The position numbers and the translations under genes were made by a program. Positions 27,832-38,024 of a stretch of 59,467 bases of DNA are shown one piece after another. Below the pieces are notes generated by a model. The model searched no databases. It was not told where the DNA came from and saw only the letters and a program-made list of their open reading frames with translations. The DNA is from Xenorhabdus budapestensis (GTDB lineage Bacteria > Pseudomonadota > Gammaproteobacteria > Enterobacterales > Enterobacteriaceae), in the NCBI RefSeq assembly GCF_002632465.1, contig NZ_NIBS01000010.1:22565-82031 (forward strand). The letters run 5' to 3'. How positions within the stretch are numbered: position 1 is the first letter of the stretch; each line of letters opens with the position of its first letter.

Positions 27832-29304
27832 ATGACAAACCATTTCGATACTTTAATACTTGATACCTTATTACTGCGCCAGCAGGCTTATATTAACGGG
27901 CAATGGGTTGATGCGGATAATCAGGCAACCTTTACAGTTACCAACCCTGCCAATGGTGACATCATCGCCAATGTCAGTGATATGGGAGCAACAGAAACTC
28001 ATCGCGCTATTGAAGCGGCTGAAAATGCGCTTCCTGCATGGCGAGCTTTAACAGCTAAACAGCGTAGTCAGATACTCAGGCAGTGGTTCAATCTGATTAT
28101 GGATAACCAGAAAATTCTGGCCGAGTTGTTGAGTATGGAGCAAGGAAAAACTCATGCAGAAGCGATGGGAGAAATAGCCTATGGAGCCAGTTTTATCGAA
28201 TGGTTTGCAGAAGAAGGTAAGCGGATTTATGGGGAGACTATCCCCTCCCCGATGCCAGGACGTCGTCTTTCTACCATCAAACAACCTATCGGGGTCGTCG
28301 CGGCTATCACGCCGTGGAATTTCCCTAATGCCATGATCACCCGTAAAGCCGGCCCGGCACTGGCAGCAGGTTGTACTATTGTATTGAAACCTGCCGCAGA
28401 AACTCCACTTTCTGCACTGGCACTGGCTGCATTGGCAGAGCAAGCGGGAGTTCCGGCTGGTGTTTTTAACATTGTCACGGGGATGGATGCCAAAGCCATT
28501 GGCGAAGTTCTGACTTCTAGCCCTATCGTGCGCAAACTCTCTTTCACTGGCTCAACTCGTGTAGGTAAGTTACTGATGGCGCAAAGTGCCGATACGGTGA
28601 AAAAACTCTCTCTTGAATTAGGTGGCAATGCACCTTTCATCGTCTTTGATGATGCCGATTTGGATGCTGCGGTAGAAGGTGCCATGACTACAAAATTCCG
28701 TAATAGCGGGCAGACCTGTATCTGTGCCAACCGGATTTTAGTGCAGGAAAATATTTATGAGGCATTTGCTGAACGTCTGACTCAGGCGGTTAAACAACTA
28801 CGGGTCGGGCCAGCTAATGACAGCACATCACAACAAGGGCCTCTGATTAATCAGGCGGCGGTAGATAAAGTACAAACTCATGTTAGTGATGCAGTTTCCC
28901 GTGGTGCACGGCTCCTTACTGGTGGTGAATCACACAAACTGGGTGGACTGTTCTTCGAACCAACCGTGCTGGCTGATGTTGACGAAACAATGCTAATCAC
29001 TCATGAAGAAACATTCGGCCCTTTGGCCGCCCTATTCAAATTCCGTAATGAAGAAGAAGCTATCCGCCTTGCCAATAATACGGAATTTGGCCTGGCCGCT
29101 TACTTTTACTCCCGCGATCTTGGCAGGATTTACCGGGTGGCTGAAGCTCTGGAAAGCGGCATGGTCGGTATTAACGAAGGTTTTATTTCTAACGAAGTTG
29201 TGCCATTCGGAGGCATAAAACAGTCTGGCTTGGGACGTGAAGGTTCACGTTACGGTATAGAAGACTATCTGGAAGTGAAATACCTCTGTTTCGGAGGGTT
29301 ATAA
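27832..29304 (+). CDS. gabD: NAD(P)-dependent succinate-semialdehyde dehydrogenase inside the hpa operon
   Basis: From ATG 27832, preceded by GAGAGAG, the protein has 490 residues. It is an ALDH of the GabD/SSADH group: AAITPWNFPNAMITRKAGPA near 148-167, ELGGNAPFIVFDDAD near 255-269 and the catalytic Cys in NSGQTCICANRI near 287. The paired Cys two residues apart is characteristic of the GabD group. In the hpa pathway HpaI releases succinate semialdehyde, so this enzyme would finish the route to succinate. The classical E. coli C/W cluster (hpaGEDFHI) lacks this gene and relies on chromosomal Sad or GabD. It sits 69 bases after hpaF and 21 bases before hpaH. The symbol is by family resemblance. 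Confidence 0.85.
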   Translation: MTNHFDTLILDTLLLRQQAYINGQWVDADNQATFTVTNPANGDIIANVSDMGATETHRAIEAAENALPAWRALTAKQRSQILRQWFNLIMDNQKILAELLSMEQGKTHAEAMGEIAYGASFIEWFAEEGKRIYGETIPSPMPGRRLSTIKQPIGVVAAITPWNFPNAMITRKAGPALAAGCTIVLKPAAETPLSALALAALAEQAGVPAGVFNIVTGMDAKAIGEVLTSSPIVRKLSFTGSTRVGKLLMAQSADTVKKLSLELGGNAPFIVFDDADLDAAVEGAMTTKFRNSGQTCICANRILVQENIYEAFAERLTQAVKQLRVGPANDSTSQQGPLINQAAVDKVQTHVSDAVSRGARLLTGGESHKLGGLFFEPTVLADVDETMLITHEETFGPLAALFKFRNEEEAIRLANNTEFGLAAYFYSRDLGRIYRVAEALESGMVGINEGFISNEVVPFGGIKQSGLGREGSRYGIEDYLEVKYLCFGGL

Positions 29305-29325
29305 ACCAAAGGAGCTTAACATACT

Positions 29326-30129
29326 ATGCTACAACAAGAAGTCGTATCACAGGTTGCGCGCCGTTTACACCAGGCAGAAAAAGACCGTAAACAGATCCGC
29401 CAAATCTCATTGGATTATCCGGAAATAACCATTGAAGATGCGTATGCCATTCAACGTGAATGGGTCGGTATGAAAATCGCAGAAGGTCGGGTGTTGAAGG
29501 GGCATAAAATCGGTCTGACTTCCAAAGCCATGCAGGCTAGTTCTCAAATTGATGAACCGGATTATGGCTCATTGCTGGATGATATGTTTTTTCAGGCAAG
29601 CAGCGATATTCCCTGCGAACGTTTTATTGTGCCGCGTATTGAGGTCGAACTGGCATTTGTGCTGGCAAAACCGCTGTACGGCCCAAACTGTACGTTGTTT
29701 GATGTTTACAATGCGACAGATTACGTTATTCCGACATTAGAACTGATCGATGCACGCTGTCATAACATTGATCCTGAAACCCAGCGTCCGCGCAAAGTGC
29801 TGGATACGATTTCTGATAATGCAGCCAATGGTGGTGTCATTATGGGTGGGCGCCCCATCAAACCCAATGAATTAGATTTGCGATGGGTCAGCGCCCTACT
29901 CTATCGTAATGGTATCGTTGAGGAATCAGGTGTTGCTGCGGCGGTTCTTGATCATCCTGCCAATGGAGTCGCATGGCTGGCTAATAAATTAGCTTCGCAT
30001 GGTGTTCAACTTGAAGCTGGTCAGATCATTCTTAGCGGCTCTTTCACCCGTCCCGTCCCTGCCCGTAAGGGCGATACATTTCATGTAGATTACGGCGTAT
30101 TGGGTTCAGTCAGCTGCCACTTTGTTTAA
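29326..30129 (+). CDS. hpaH: 2-oxo-hept-4-ene-1,7-dioate hydratase HpaH
   Basis: The 267-residue protein is a FAH-superfamily hydratase related to MhpD. Typical stretches are GHKIGLTSKAMQASSQIDEP near 59-78, the metal-site IVPRIEVELAFVLAKPL near 101-117, and GQIILSGSFTRPVPARKGD near 236-254. It adds water to the HpaG product before HpaI cleavage. GGAG precedes the ATG. hpaI follows after 17 bases. Confidence 0.92.
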   Translation: MLQQEVVSQVARRLHQAEKDRKQIRQISLDYPEITIEDAYAIQREWVGMKIAEGRVLKGHKIGLTSKAMQASSQIDEPDYGSLLDDMFFQASSDIPCERFIVPRIEVELAFVLAKPLYGPNCTLFDVYNATDYVIPTLELIDARCHNIDPETQRPRKVLDTISDNAANGGVIMGGRPIKPNELDLRWVSALLYRNGIVEESGVAAAVLDHPANGVAWLANKLASHGVQLEAGQIILSGSFTRPVPARKGDTFHVDYGVLGSVSCHFV

Positions 30130-30146
30130 GAATTTAGGGTGTACTT

Positions 30147-30953
30147 ATGGATCAGCTAACAAATAGATTTAAACAAGCCCTGCAATCGGGGCAACCACAA
30201 ATTGGTTTATGGCTTGGGCTTTGCAGTTCATACAGCGCCGAAATTCTGGCGAATGCAGGTTTTGATTGGTTACTGATTGATGGAGAACACGCCCCTAATG
30301 ATATTCCTTCAATTCTGAGCCAGCTACAAGCAATAGCTCCTTATCCAAGCCAGCCCATTGTCCGTCCACCGTGGAACGATCCCGTCATTATCAAACAATT
30401 ACTGGATATCGGTACTCAAACATTGCTGGTGCCAATGATTCAGGATGCTGAGCAAGCACGCGAAGCAGTACGGGCAACCCGCTATCCTCCTGAAGGCATT
30501 CGTGGTGTAGGCAGTGCGCTGGCAAGAGCTTCACGCTGGAATCGCATTCCCAATTATCTGGCTCGTGCCAATGAAGAAATGTGTGTCTTGGTTCAGGTGG
30601 AAACTCGTGAAGCTTTGAATAATTTAGCAGAGATCCTGGCAGTCGATGGTGTCGATGGCGTATTTATCGGCCCGGCCGATCTCAGTGCAGATATGGGATA
30701 TCCTGGCAATCCTCAACATCCTGACGTTAAGGCAGCGATTGAACAGACTATTACCCAAATCACAGCCACAGGCAAAGCTGCGGGAATTCTGATGACCAAT
30801 ATTGAAGCTGCGGAGCATTATCTGAAGCTTGGGGTGCAGTTTATTGCTGTCGGTGTCGATATCACACTGCTGACAGGAGCAGTCAGTTCATTAGCGGCCC
30901 GCTTTGGCAAGAAACAGGAAAATATCACCCCACCTGTAAACAGTATTTATTAA
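30147..30953 (+). CDS. hpaI: 4-hydroxy-2-oxoheptanedioate aldolase HpaI
   Basis: The 268-residue protein is a class II pyruvate aldolase of the HpcH/HpaI family. It has [20 protein letters not shown] near 21-40, [13 protein letters not shown] near 44-56 with the catalytic His, [14 protein letters not shown] near 120-133, and the metal-binding VQVETREAL near 149-157 with [13 protein letters not shown]. It splits the hydrated product into pyruvate and succinate semialdehyde. The adjacent semialdehyde dehydrogenase would take up the second product. Confidence 0.93.
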   Translation: MDQLTNRFKQALQSGQPQIGLWLGLCSSYSAEILANAGFDWLLIDGEHAPNDIPSILSQLQAIAPYPSQPIVRPPWNDPVIIKQLLDIGTQTLLVPMIQDAEQAREAVRATRYPPEGIRGVGSALARASRWNRIPNYLARANEEMCVLVQVETREALNNLAEILAVDGVDGVFIGPADLSADMGYPGNPQHPDVKAAIEQTITQITATGKAAGILMTNIEAAEHYLKLGVQFIAVGVDITLLTGAVSSLAARFGKKQENITPPVNSIY

Positions 30954-31194
30954 ATTCTGGTATTGAATTCTGGGTACTTCTGCCGAGCCAGAATTGTGTT
31001 TGCTATACCCAAATGTTTTCTATACTCAATAAATTTCAATATGCAGGGTATATCGGGCAGATGCCAATCGCAGCATCTGCCATCGCAGTTGTCGTTCCTT
31101 CTATTTCTATAAAAACAGAGTGTTCATAACAAGTTAAATATCCATAATAAAGCTCGATTCATAAAAATAACTAATTATAAAAAAGGTAACAACA
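30954..31194. other. hpaI-hpaX gap with a repeat fragment and hairpin
   Basis: This 241-base gap contains TATACTCAATAAATTTCAA at 31021-31039, which matches one half of the TTCAAGTTGC repeat family in reverse orientation, and a perfect 8-bp hairpin GCAGATGC/GCATCTGC at 31057-31080 without a T-run. It may reduce but need not stop transcription into hpaX. Confidence 0.45.
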
Positions 31195-32556
31195 ATGAGC
31201 AGTTCACCTGAAGCCATACAAAAATCCGATAATCCGGCTTACCCACATAAACAACTCACTGCCCAACAGCAAAACGTTATCAATAAATTGTTTCGCCGCC
31301 TGATCCTGTTTTTATTTGTCCTGTTTATATTTTCCTTTCTGGATCGCATTAATATTGGCTTTGCCGGTTTAACGATGGGAAAAGATCTTGGCCTCACATC
31401 TACCATGTTCGGGCTGGCTGCTACACTGTTTTACGTTACTTACGTGGCTTTCGGTATTCCCAGCAATATCATACTGAGTATTGTAGGAGCCAGACGCTGG
31501 ATTGCCACAATTATGGTTCTGTGGGGTATTGCCTCTACTGCTACGATGTTTGCCACCGGCTCCACCAGTTTGTATATCCTGCGTATGCTGGTAGGTATTG
31601 CGGAAGCTGGCTTCCTGCCGGGTATACTGGTCTATCTGACCTATTGGTTCCCAGCCTATTATCGTGCCCGCGCTAATGCCCTGTTTATGATCGCAATGCC
31701 TGTCACTATGGCGTTTGGATCACTGGCTTCCGGTTATATTCTGGAAATGGATGGAATTTGGGATCTGCGTGGCTGGCAGTGGCTATTTTTTCTGGAAGGA
31801 TTTCCCTCTGTTTTACTCGGCATTGTTGTCTGGTTTTATCTGGATGATTCACCGGAAAAGGCCAACTGGCTGACAAACGAGGATAAAAAATGCCTTCAGG
31901 AGATGATAGAGAACGATAGAATTTTTTTGGCTCAGGCTGACAACCCACAAACAAAAACCAGCCTGTGGCGTGAAGTTTTTACCCCGATTGTCCTGATGTA
32001 CACCTTCGCTTATTTCTGCCTGACCAATACCCTGAGCGCCATTAATATCTGGACGCCACAAATTATGCAGAGTTTTAATCAGGAAAGCAGCCATGTTGTT
32101 ATTGGCCTGCTAACGGCTATTCCGCAGTTCTGTACCATTTTGGGCATGATTTATTGGAGTCGCCGTTCCGATCGCCTGCAAGAACGTAAAATGCACACGG
32201 TACTTCCCTATCTGTTTGCCGCCTTCGGTTGGCTCCTGACTTCACTGACAAACAACAGTCTGGTGCAGCTTTTGGGGATCATCATGGCATCAACCGGCTC
32301 CTTTACTGCCATGGCGGTATTCTGGACAACCCCTGATCAATCCATCAGCCTGCGTGCACGTGCTATCGGGATTGCCGTGATCAATGCCACCGGAAATGTA
32401 GGTTCTGCTGTTAGTCCATTGTTGATCGGATGGCTGAAAGATCAGACGGGTAGTTTTGACTTTGGTCTCTATTTTGTAGCTGGGTTACTCATTATCGGCG
32501 CACTGATGGTCTTGCTGATCCCAATGAAAAAGTCAAAACTACAGGCAATATCATAG
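31195..32556 (+). CDS. hpaX: 4-hydroxyphenylacetate permease HpaX (MFS, ACS family)
   Basis: The 453-residue protein has a charged N-terminal tail of about 40 residues then 12 predicted membrane segments. LDRINIGFAGLTMGKDLGLT near 51-70 is the anion:cation symporter family opening, followed by FGLAATLFYVTYVAFGIPSN. The central loop is hydrophilic. HpaX imports 4-hydroxyphenylacetate with protons. It lies between hpaI and hpaA, exactly as in E. coli W. AAAGG precedes the ATG. Confidence 0.9.
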   Translation: MSSSPEAIQKSDNPAYPHKQLTAQQQNVINKLFRRLILFLFVLFIFSFLDRINIGFAGLTMGKDLGLTSTMFGLAATLFYVTYVAFGIPSNIILSIVGARRWIATIMVLWGIASTATMFATGSTSLYILRMLVGIAEAGFLPGILVYLTYWFPAYYRARANALFMIAMPVTMAFGSLASGYILEMDGIWDLRGWQWLFFLEGFPSVLLGIVVWFYLDDSPEKANWLTNEDKKCLQEMIENDRIFLAQADNPQTKTSLWREVFTPIVLMYTFAYFCLTNTLSAINIWTPQIMQSFNQESSHVVIGLLTAIPQFCTILGMIYWSRRSDRLQERKMHTVLPYLFAAFGWLLTSLTNNSLVQLLGIIMASTGSFTAMAVFWTTPDQSISLRARAIGIAVINATGNVGSAVSPLLIGWLKDQTGSFDFGLYFVAGLLIIGALMVLLIPMKKSKLQAIS

Positions 32557-32606
32557 CCCCGATCAACCATATTCCTAATTACAAATCTCAATAAGGGAAG
32601 AAATTG

Positions 32607-33515
32607 ATGTCAGACACTCATATGAGCAAAACCACCATTGCTAATATTGATATCAGCAAAGATTATGATGAAACACAGGGATCAGATGATGTGCACTATC
32701 AAACTTTTGGACGCATGGCCGCTTTTTTTGGTCGTGATATGCAGGCGCATCGCCATGACGGTTTTTTTCAGCTTCATTATCTGGTAACAGGCCGGATAGA
32801 ATTACAATTAGATGATCTTCGCTACTCCGTACAGGCTCCTCTGTTTATCCTGACTCCTCCTTCCGTTCCTCACGCATTTTTTACGCAAGAAGATACCGAC
32901 GGTTATGTCCTGACAGTACGCCAGGAGTTGATTACACCCCTGCTTAATTCTCTCTACCCTCTCCATCGGGAGTTTATCGATATTCCTGCTATTTGCCTTT
33001 CCATCGTGGATAAACCTGATGAATTGGAGACATTCAACCACTATTGGGCACTGATCGGGCGTGAGTCTGCCAACCAATTTGCTGGCCGCGAGCAATCATT
33101 GGCCTTTTTAGCGCAATCACTGTTTACCTTCCTGTTACGCAGCATCCCCCTTGATGATCACCATTCCGGTGGAGTCAGAGGAGAATTAAAACTATTCCAG
33201 CGTTTTAACCAATTGATTGATCAACATTACCGTCAACATCTTACTGTACCGGAATACGCCCAAAAACTGGGCGTCACTGAGTCACGTCTGAAAGATATGT
33301 GTCGTCGGTTTGCCAACCGACCACCAAAAAGATTAATATTTGACCGGCTATTACGGGAAGCTAAACGGTTATTGTTGTTCAGTGACAGTCCTGTATTTGA
33401 CGTGGCATATCAACTCGGTTTCAAAGACCCGGCTTATTTTGCCCGATTTTTTAATCGGTTGGTGGGATGTTCTCCGAGCGTTTGGCGGGAAAAGAATGTA
33501 CAGCCAGCTCAATAA
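32607..33515 (+). CDS. hpaA: AraC-family activator HpaA of the hydroxylase genes
   Basis: From ATG 32607 the protein has 302 residues: an N-terminal cupin sensing domain (about 30-130; MQAHRHDGFFQLHYLVTGRI) and a C-terminal AraC double helix-turn-helix (about 200-300; LTVPEYAQKLGVTESRLKDM and FDVAYQLGFKDPAYFARFFN). In E. coli W, HpaA responds to 4-hydroxyphenylacetate and activates hpaBC, which follow here after a 261-base gap. The preceding TTG at 32604 is an alternative start one codon earlier. Confidence 0.9.
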   Translation: MSDTHMSKTTIANIDISKDYDETQGSDDVHYQTFGRMAAFFGRDMQAHRHDGFFQLHYLVTGRIELQLDDLRYSVQAPLFILTPPSVPHAFFTQEDTDGYVLTVRQELITPLLNSLYPLHREFIDIPAICLSIVDKPDELETFNHYWALIGRESANQFAGREQSLAFLAQSLFTFLLRSIPLDDHHSGGVRGELKLFQRFNQLIDQHYRQHLTVPEYAQKLGVTESRLKDMCRRFANRPPKRLIFDRLLREAKRLLLFSDSPVFDVAYQLGFKDPAYFARFFNRLVGCSPSVWREKNVQPAQ

Positions 33516-33720
33516 TTGCCCCATCCTCAGTGCTTATGCAACAGAATATCACGTTGGCAACTGTGCAAAAAATTATTATCAAAACATAAAGGCGATCACA
33601 TTTACGCAACAAATTATCCGATTTTACCGAAAAGTACCAGCGGATCTTCTGAAAGTCTCTTCAAGTTTTTCCTCTCAATCGCTTCAATCAACCCTATAAA
33701 GAAACATAAATTTAACACTT

Positions 33721-33757
33721 AACCTCCTATTAGGATAACAAATCAAAACAGGAGGTT
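33721..33757 (+). promoter_or_regulatory. Leader hairpin upstream of hpaB
   Basis: AACCTCCT (33721-33728) and AGGAGGTT (33750-33757) form an 8-bp stem 20 bases before the hpaB ATG. The left arm carries a CCTCC sequence that could also pair with the ribosome-binding site GAGG at 33769-33772. It may be a terminator relic of hpaA or a translational control element; no T-run follows, which favours the second. Inference only. Confidence 0.35.
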
Positions 33758-33776
33758 TCGGAATGATGAGGTAGCC

Positions 33777-35339
33777 ATGAGACCAGAAGATTTGCGAGCC
33801 GATCATAAACGCCCATTAACCAGCAAAGAGTACCTGAATTCCCTTCAGGATGGACGGGAAATTTATATCTATGGTGAACGAGTTAAGGATGTCACTACAC
33901 ATCCCGCTTTTCGCAATGCGGCAACCTCTATCGGTCAACTGTATGATGCCCTGCATGCCCCAGAAACCCATGATGTACTCTGTTGGGATACGGATACTGG
34001 CAGTGGCGGTTATACCCATAAGTTCTTCCGTTTCGCGACCAGCCCCGATGATATCCGCCAACAACGCGATGCCATTGCTGAATGGTCACGCCAGAGTTAT
34101 GGCTGGATGGGCCGTACTCCTGACTATAAAGCGGCATTTTGCTGTGCGTTAGGTGCTTATCCTGAATTTTACGGACAATTCGCCGATAACGCCCGTATAT
34201 GGTATAAGCGCATTCAGGAAAACGCGCTCTATTTCAACCATGCGATAGTTAATCCCCCGATTGATCGTCACAAACCTGCTGATCAGGTTAAAGATGTTTT
34301 TATCCAAATAGAAAAAGAGACAGATGCAGGCATTATTGTCAGTGGTGCCAAAGTAGTCGCAACTAATTCGGCATTGACTCACTATAATTTTATCGGTTTT
34401 GGCTCAGCACAAGTCATCGGCGATAACCCTGATTTTGCCTTGATGTTCGTCGCTCCGATGGATTCTGAAGGCGTTAAATTAATTTCCCGGGCTTCCTATG
34501 AATTAGTGGCGGGAGCCACAGGTTCACCTTTCGATTATCCCCTTTCCAGCCGGTTTGATGAAAATGACGCCATTCTGATAATGGATAAGGTATTGATTCC
34601 ATGGGAAAACGTGTTAATTTATCGCGATTTTGATCGTGCTCGTAATTGGGCTGTCCAGAGTGGATTTGCCCGCCTGTTTCCAATACAGGCTTGTGTACGA
34701 CTGGCGGTAAAACTGGACTTTATCACCGGATTGCTGCAAAAGAGTCTTGAATGTACTGGAGTGGTGGATTTTCGTGGTGTTCAGGCAGATCTTGGTGAAG
34801 TCGTGGCATGGCGCAATCTGTTCTGGTCTCTGACCGATGCAATGTGGGCAGAAGCCAAACCGTGGGAAGGTAATGCCTACCTGCCGGATACACAAGCAAT
34901 ACAAACTTACCGTATTATGGCACCGATGGCTTATACGAAAATTAAAAACATCATTGAAAGTAATGTCACTAGCGGATTAATTTATTTACCATCCAGCGTG
35001 CGGGATATGCAAAATCCTGAAATCAATAAGTACCTGGAAAAATATGTACGTGGCTCCAATGGTATTGATCATGTGGAGCGAATTAAGATTTTGAAATTAA
35101 TGTGGGATGCTATCGGTAGTGAATTCGGCGGACGTCATGAATTGTACGAAATCAATTATGCCGGCAGTCAGGATGAAATTCGCCTGCAATGTCTGCGCCA
35201 TGCGTATGGTTCCGGCAATATGAAGAAAATGACGGAGTTGGTGGATCGCTGTCTCTCTGACTACGATGTGAATGGCTGGACAAAACCCCATTTACATAAT
35301 AACCACGATATTAATTTATTAGATAAGCTGCTGAAATAA
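33777..35339 (+). CDS. hpaB: 4-hydroxyphenylacetate 3-monooxygenase, oxygenase component HpaB
   Basis: The 520-residue protein is a reduced-flavin-dependent monooxygenase of the acyl-CoA-dehydrogenase-like fold. Conserved stretches are MGRTPDYKAAFCCALGAYPE near 111-130, NPPIDRHKPADQV near 158-170 and the VPWENVLIYRDFDRARNWA-like segment near 280 (here IPWENVLIYRDFDRA). It hydroxylates 4-hydroxyphenylacetate to homoprotocatechuate with FADH2 supplied by HpaC. Length equals E. coli HpaB. The start follows GAGG. hpaC follows after 21 bases. Confidence 0.94.
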   Translation: MRPEDLRADHKRPLTSKEYLNSLQDGREIYIYGERVKDVTTHPAFRNAATSIGQLYDALHAPETHDVLCWDTDTGSGGYTHKFFRFATSPDDIRQQRDAIAEWSRQSYGWMGRTPDYKAAFCCALGAYPEFYGQFADNARIWYKRIQENALYFNHAIVNPPIDRHKPADQVKDVFIQIEKETDAGIIVSGAKVVATNSALTHYNFIGFGSAQVIGDNPDFALMFVAPMDSEGVKLISRASYELVAGATGSPFDYPLSSRFDENDAILIMDKVLIPWENVLIYRDFDRARNWAVQSGFARLFPIQACVRLAVKLDFITGLLQKSLECTGVVDFRGVQADLGEVVAWRNLFWSLTDAMWAEAKPWEGNAYLPDTQAIQTYRIMAPMAYTKIKNIIESNVTSGLIYLPSSVRDMQNPEINKYLEKYVRGSNGIDHVERIKILKLMWDAIGSEFGGRHELYEINYAGSQDEIRLQCLRHAYGSGNMKKMTELVDRCLSDYDVNGWTKPHLHNNHDINLLDKLLK

Positions 35340-35360
35340 ATCAGTAGCAGGAGGCTTATT

Positions 35361-35879
35361 ATGTCTTTAAAAAATGAGCATCGCTTGCGTTTCAGGGATG
35401 CGATGGCAAGCCTTTCCGCTGCGGTGAATATCATCACTACGGATGGCCCAGCAGGGCGCTGCGGTATAACAGCAACGGCGGTCTGCTCTGTGACAGATAC
35501 GCCTCCGACTCTGATGGTGTGTATGAATCGCAACAGCACCATGAACCCGGTATTTCAGGGAAACGGCCGGCTGTGTGTCAATATCCTGAATCATGAACAA
35601 GAATTAATGGCCCGCCATTTTGCTGGCATGACCGAAGCCAGTATGGAAGAGCGCTTTAGTTGGGATATCTGGCAAACAGGGATACTGGAGCAACCCATGT
35701 TGAGAGGAACACTCGCCAATCTGGAAGGAAGTATTGAACAAGTACAGGAAATTGGTACTCATAATGTTTATCTGGTGGAAATAAAACAGATTATTGTTCG
35801 TGAAGAGGGACATGGATTAATTTATTTTAAGCGTAGTTTTCATCAGGTGATGAATAAGACTTTGGCTACCGCTGTTTAA
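35361..35879 (+). CDS. hpaC: 4-hydroxyphenylacetate 3-monooxygenase flavin reductase HpaC
   Basis: The 172-residue protein is a short-chain flavin reductase of the HpaC/RutF type. It carries RFRDAMASLSAAVNIITTDG near 10-29, GITATAVCSVTDTPPTLMVC near 36-55 and the C-terminal GHGLIYFKRSFH. It uses NADH to reduce FAD for HpaB. The ATG at 35361 has AGGAGG upstream. It is the last gene of the hpa cluster; a short palindromic repeat follows within 30 bases. Confidence 0.93.
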   Translation: MSLKNEHRLRFRDAMASLSAAVNIITTDGPAGRCGITATAVCSVTDTPPTLMVCMNRNSTMNPVFQGNGRLCVNILNHEQELMARHFAGMTEASMEERFSWDIWQTGILEQPMLRGTLANLEGSIEQVQEIGTHNVYLVEIKQIIVREEGHGLIYFKRSFHQVMNKTLATAV

Positions 35880-36528
35880 GAATATCAGCTTATACTCCTT
35901 GTCATACTTCAAGTTGCAGCTTTGTTGGCTGTAACTTGAAATCCATTAGGATACAGTTATTTATCTCGAATTTAATTTTGAAATAATATCCCGCTAGTTA
36001 AGCCTCCGCTGCATTGATTAAAAAACCATCTTATTCCAATATTGAAAATCAGCCGGTAACTTGATTTATTATTTAATAAATATGAAAGATTATATAAAAT
36101 TATATGATCTTTATGTAGATTTCATCCCTGTAAAAATATTAATCACATAACAAAAATTTAATATATTGATATTTATGATCTCATTTATTAATACCAATTT
36201 TTAGGTAGTCATTCTTCGATAAAAAACAAACAAAAAAGATTAAACAGTCATCAAATTGATTCATTTGCGAACATTTAAACCATTCATGCATGATTCTTGT
36301 TATTAATTTAGTGAATATTTTGCCAAATCTGGTATTAATTTTTACATTAGTGTGATCAACTACTGAGAAGATATTGTACTAGTATATTAACCTCCTGCGC
36401 TTCCGGTCACTCTGAATAAATAAACAAAATCACAACCCGTGCAATACATTATGTTATCCATATGTTAACAGCAGTATGAACTCTGGATGTATTGTCCACC
36501 GGTATGACAACTAACAGAGGCAGTTACT
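35880..36528. other. hpaC-dtpA intergenic region
   Basis: A 649-base A+T-rich gap. Near its left end is the palindromic repeat at 35901-35956. The rest is the probable long promoter region of dtpA; it contains a GTGATCAA box at 36352-36359 like those in the iol region. No gene was found on either strand. Confidence 0.5.
35901..35956. repeat. Palindromic intergenic repeat, TTCAAGTTGC family
   Basis: Arms TTCAAGTTGCAGC (35908-35920) and GCTGTAACTTGAA (35928-35940) pair with one mismatch around a TTTGTTG loop, followed by ATCCATTAGGATA. Related copies lie at 11796-11989 and 20943-20978, and half copies at 31021 and 48791. It is close to hpaC and may also act as its terminator. Confidence 0.65.
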
Positions 36529-37995
36529 ATGAATAAAACCGTTCCAATCGGTTTATGGGATCAACCGAAACCCTTTTTCATGATCTTTTTTGTGGAATTA
36601 TGGGAAAGATTTGGCTACTACGGCGTTCAAAGCATTCTTGCTGTTTACTTTGTTAAACAACTTGGCTTTTCAGAAGCACAATCATTTATCACCTTCGGTG
36701 CGTTTACTGCACTGGTTTACGGCCTGATTTCCATCGGCGGTTATGTTGGTGACCATTTATTGGGAACAAAGCGAACTATCGTTCTGGGTGCCATTGTACT
36801 GGCAATAGGCTATTTCATGATTGGTCTTTCCATCATGGAACCTGAGCTGATTTTTTATGCTCTGGGAACCGTGGCTGTTGGTAATGGCCTTTTCAAAGCC
36901 AACCCCGCCAGCTTGCTGGCAAAATGTTACCAGCCCCAAGATCCACGCCTGGATGGTGCATTTACGTTATTCTATATGTCTATCAATCTTGGCTCTCTAT
37001 TTTCTCTTGCTCTTGCCCCTGTCATTGCCGACAAATATGGCTACGCCGTCACTTATAATATCTGTGGTATTGGCCTGATTATCGCCTTGCTGGTTTATGT
37101 CGCCTGCCGCCGCATGGTAAATAACATCGGCTCTGAACCAGATCATACCCCTCTGAACTATGTAACTCTGTTTTTCGTTTTGCTTGGTACAGTGGCTATG
37201 ATTGGGGTCTGTGCATGGTTATTGCACAATATCGACATTGCCAATATTGCCCTCATGGCGATTTCAGCTGTTGTTGTAATGATTTTCTTCTGGCAGGCAT
37301 TCAAACAGGACAGGATCGGCCGCAATAAGATGTTAGTGGCATTTATTTTGATGCTTCAGGCGATTGTGTTCTACATCCTGTATAACCAGATGCCGACTTC
37401 CCTCAATTTCTTCGCTATCAACAACGTCCACCCCCAGATCCTCGGCTTTAATGTTAACCCCATCAGTTTCCAGGCACTGAATCCATTCTGGATCATTGTG
37501 GTCAGTCCTATCCTGGCTGTGGTTTACACCCGCTTGGGTGCGAAGGGAAAAGACTTTTCCATGCCAACAAAGTTTACCTTCGGCATGTTCCTATGTTCTC
37601 TCGGCTTCATGACAGCAGCCGCTTCGGGTTTATTTGCCGATGAACAAGGCATGACTTCCCCATGGTTTATTGTGCTGGTTTACCTGTTCCAGAGCGTCGG
37701 GGAATTGATGATCAGTGCACTGGGGCTGGCAATGGTAGCAACGTTTGTTCCTAGCTACCTGACAGGGTTTATTCTGGGCATGTGGTTCTTATCTCAGGCA
37801 GCAGCATCAGTATTAGGAAGTTATGTTGCAACATTCACCGCTGCACCAGAAGGCGTGACCGACCCTCTGCAAACTCTGCCACTTTATACAGGTGTATTTG
37901 GAAAAATAGGCATTGCCACTCTTATTGTTGCCGTGATTATGGCTTTCATGGTGCCGTGGCTGAACCGCATTATGAAGGATGGAGCGAAAGCATAA
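36529..37995 (+). CDS. dtpA: Proton-dependent di-/tripeptide permease DtpA (POT family)
   Basis: The 488-residue protein has about 14 predicted membrane segments and the POT signature [18 protein letters not shown] near 20-37 (ExxERFxYYG), followed by [20 protein letters not shown] and [20 protein letters not shown]. It imports di- and tripeptides with protons; OmpR-dependent expression is known for tppB homologues in related bacteria. An own promoter in the long upstream gap is likely. It converges on fbaA. Confidence 0.9.
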   Translation: MNKTVPIGLWDQPKPFFMIFFVELWERFGYYGVQSILAVYFVKQLGFSEAQSFITFGAFTALVYGLISIGGYVGDHLLGTKRTIVLGAIVLAIGYFMIGLSIMEPELIFYALGTVAVGNGLFKANPASLLAKCYQPQDPRLDGAFTLFYMSINLGSLFSLALAPVIADKYGYAVTYNICGIGLIIALLVYVACRRMVNNIGSEPDHTPLNYVTLFFVLLGTVAMIGVCAWLLHNIDIANIALMAISAVVVMIFFWQAFKQDRIGRNKMLVAFILMLQAIVFYILYNQMPTSLNFFAINNVHPQILGFNVNPISFQALNPFWIIVVSPILAVVYTRLGAKGKDFSMPTKFTFGMFLCSLGFMTAAASGLFADEQGMTSPWFIVLVYLFQSVGELMISALGLAMVATFVPSYLTGFILGMWFLSQAAASVLGSYVATFTAAPEGVTDPLQTLPLYTGVFGKIGIATLIVAVIMAFMVPWLNRIMKDGAKA

Positions 37996-38024
37996 CCAAT
38001 CTGATTCGATTTAATTAAACAAAA

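Noticed and set aside
28048-28730. Long minus-strand frames across the semialdehyde dehydrogenase gene
   Set aside because: Antisense shadows of a highly conserved ALDH coding region without ribosome-binding sites.
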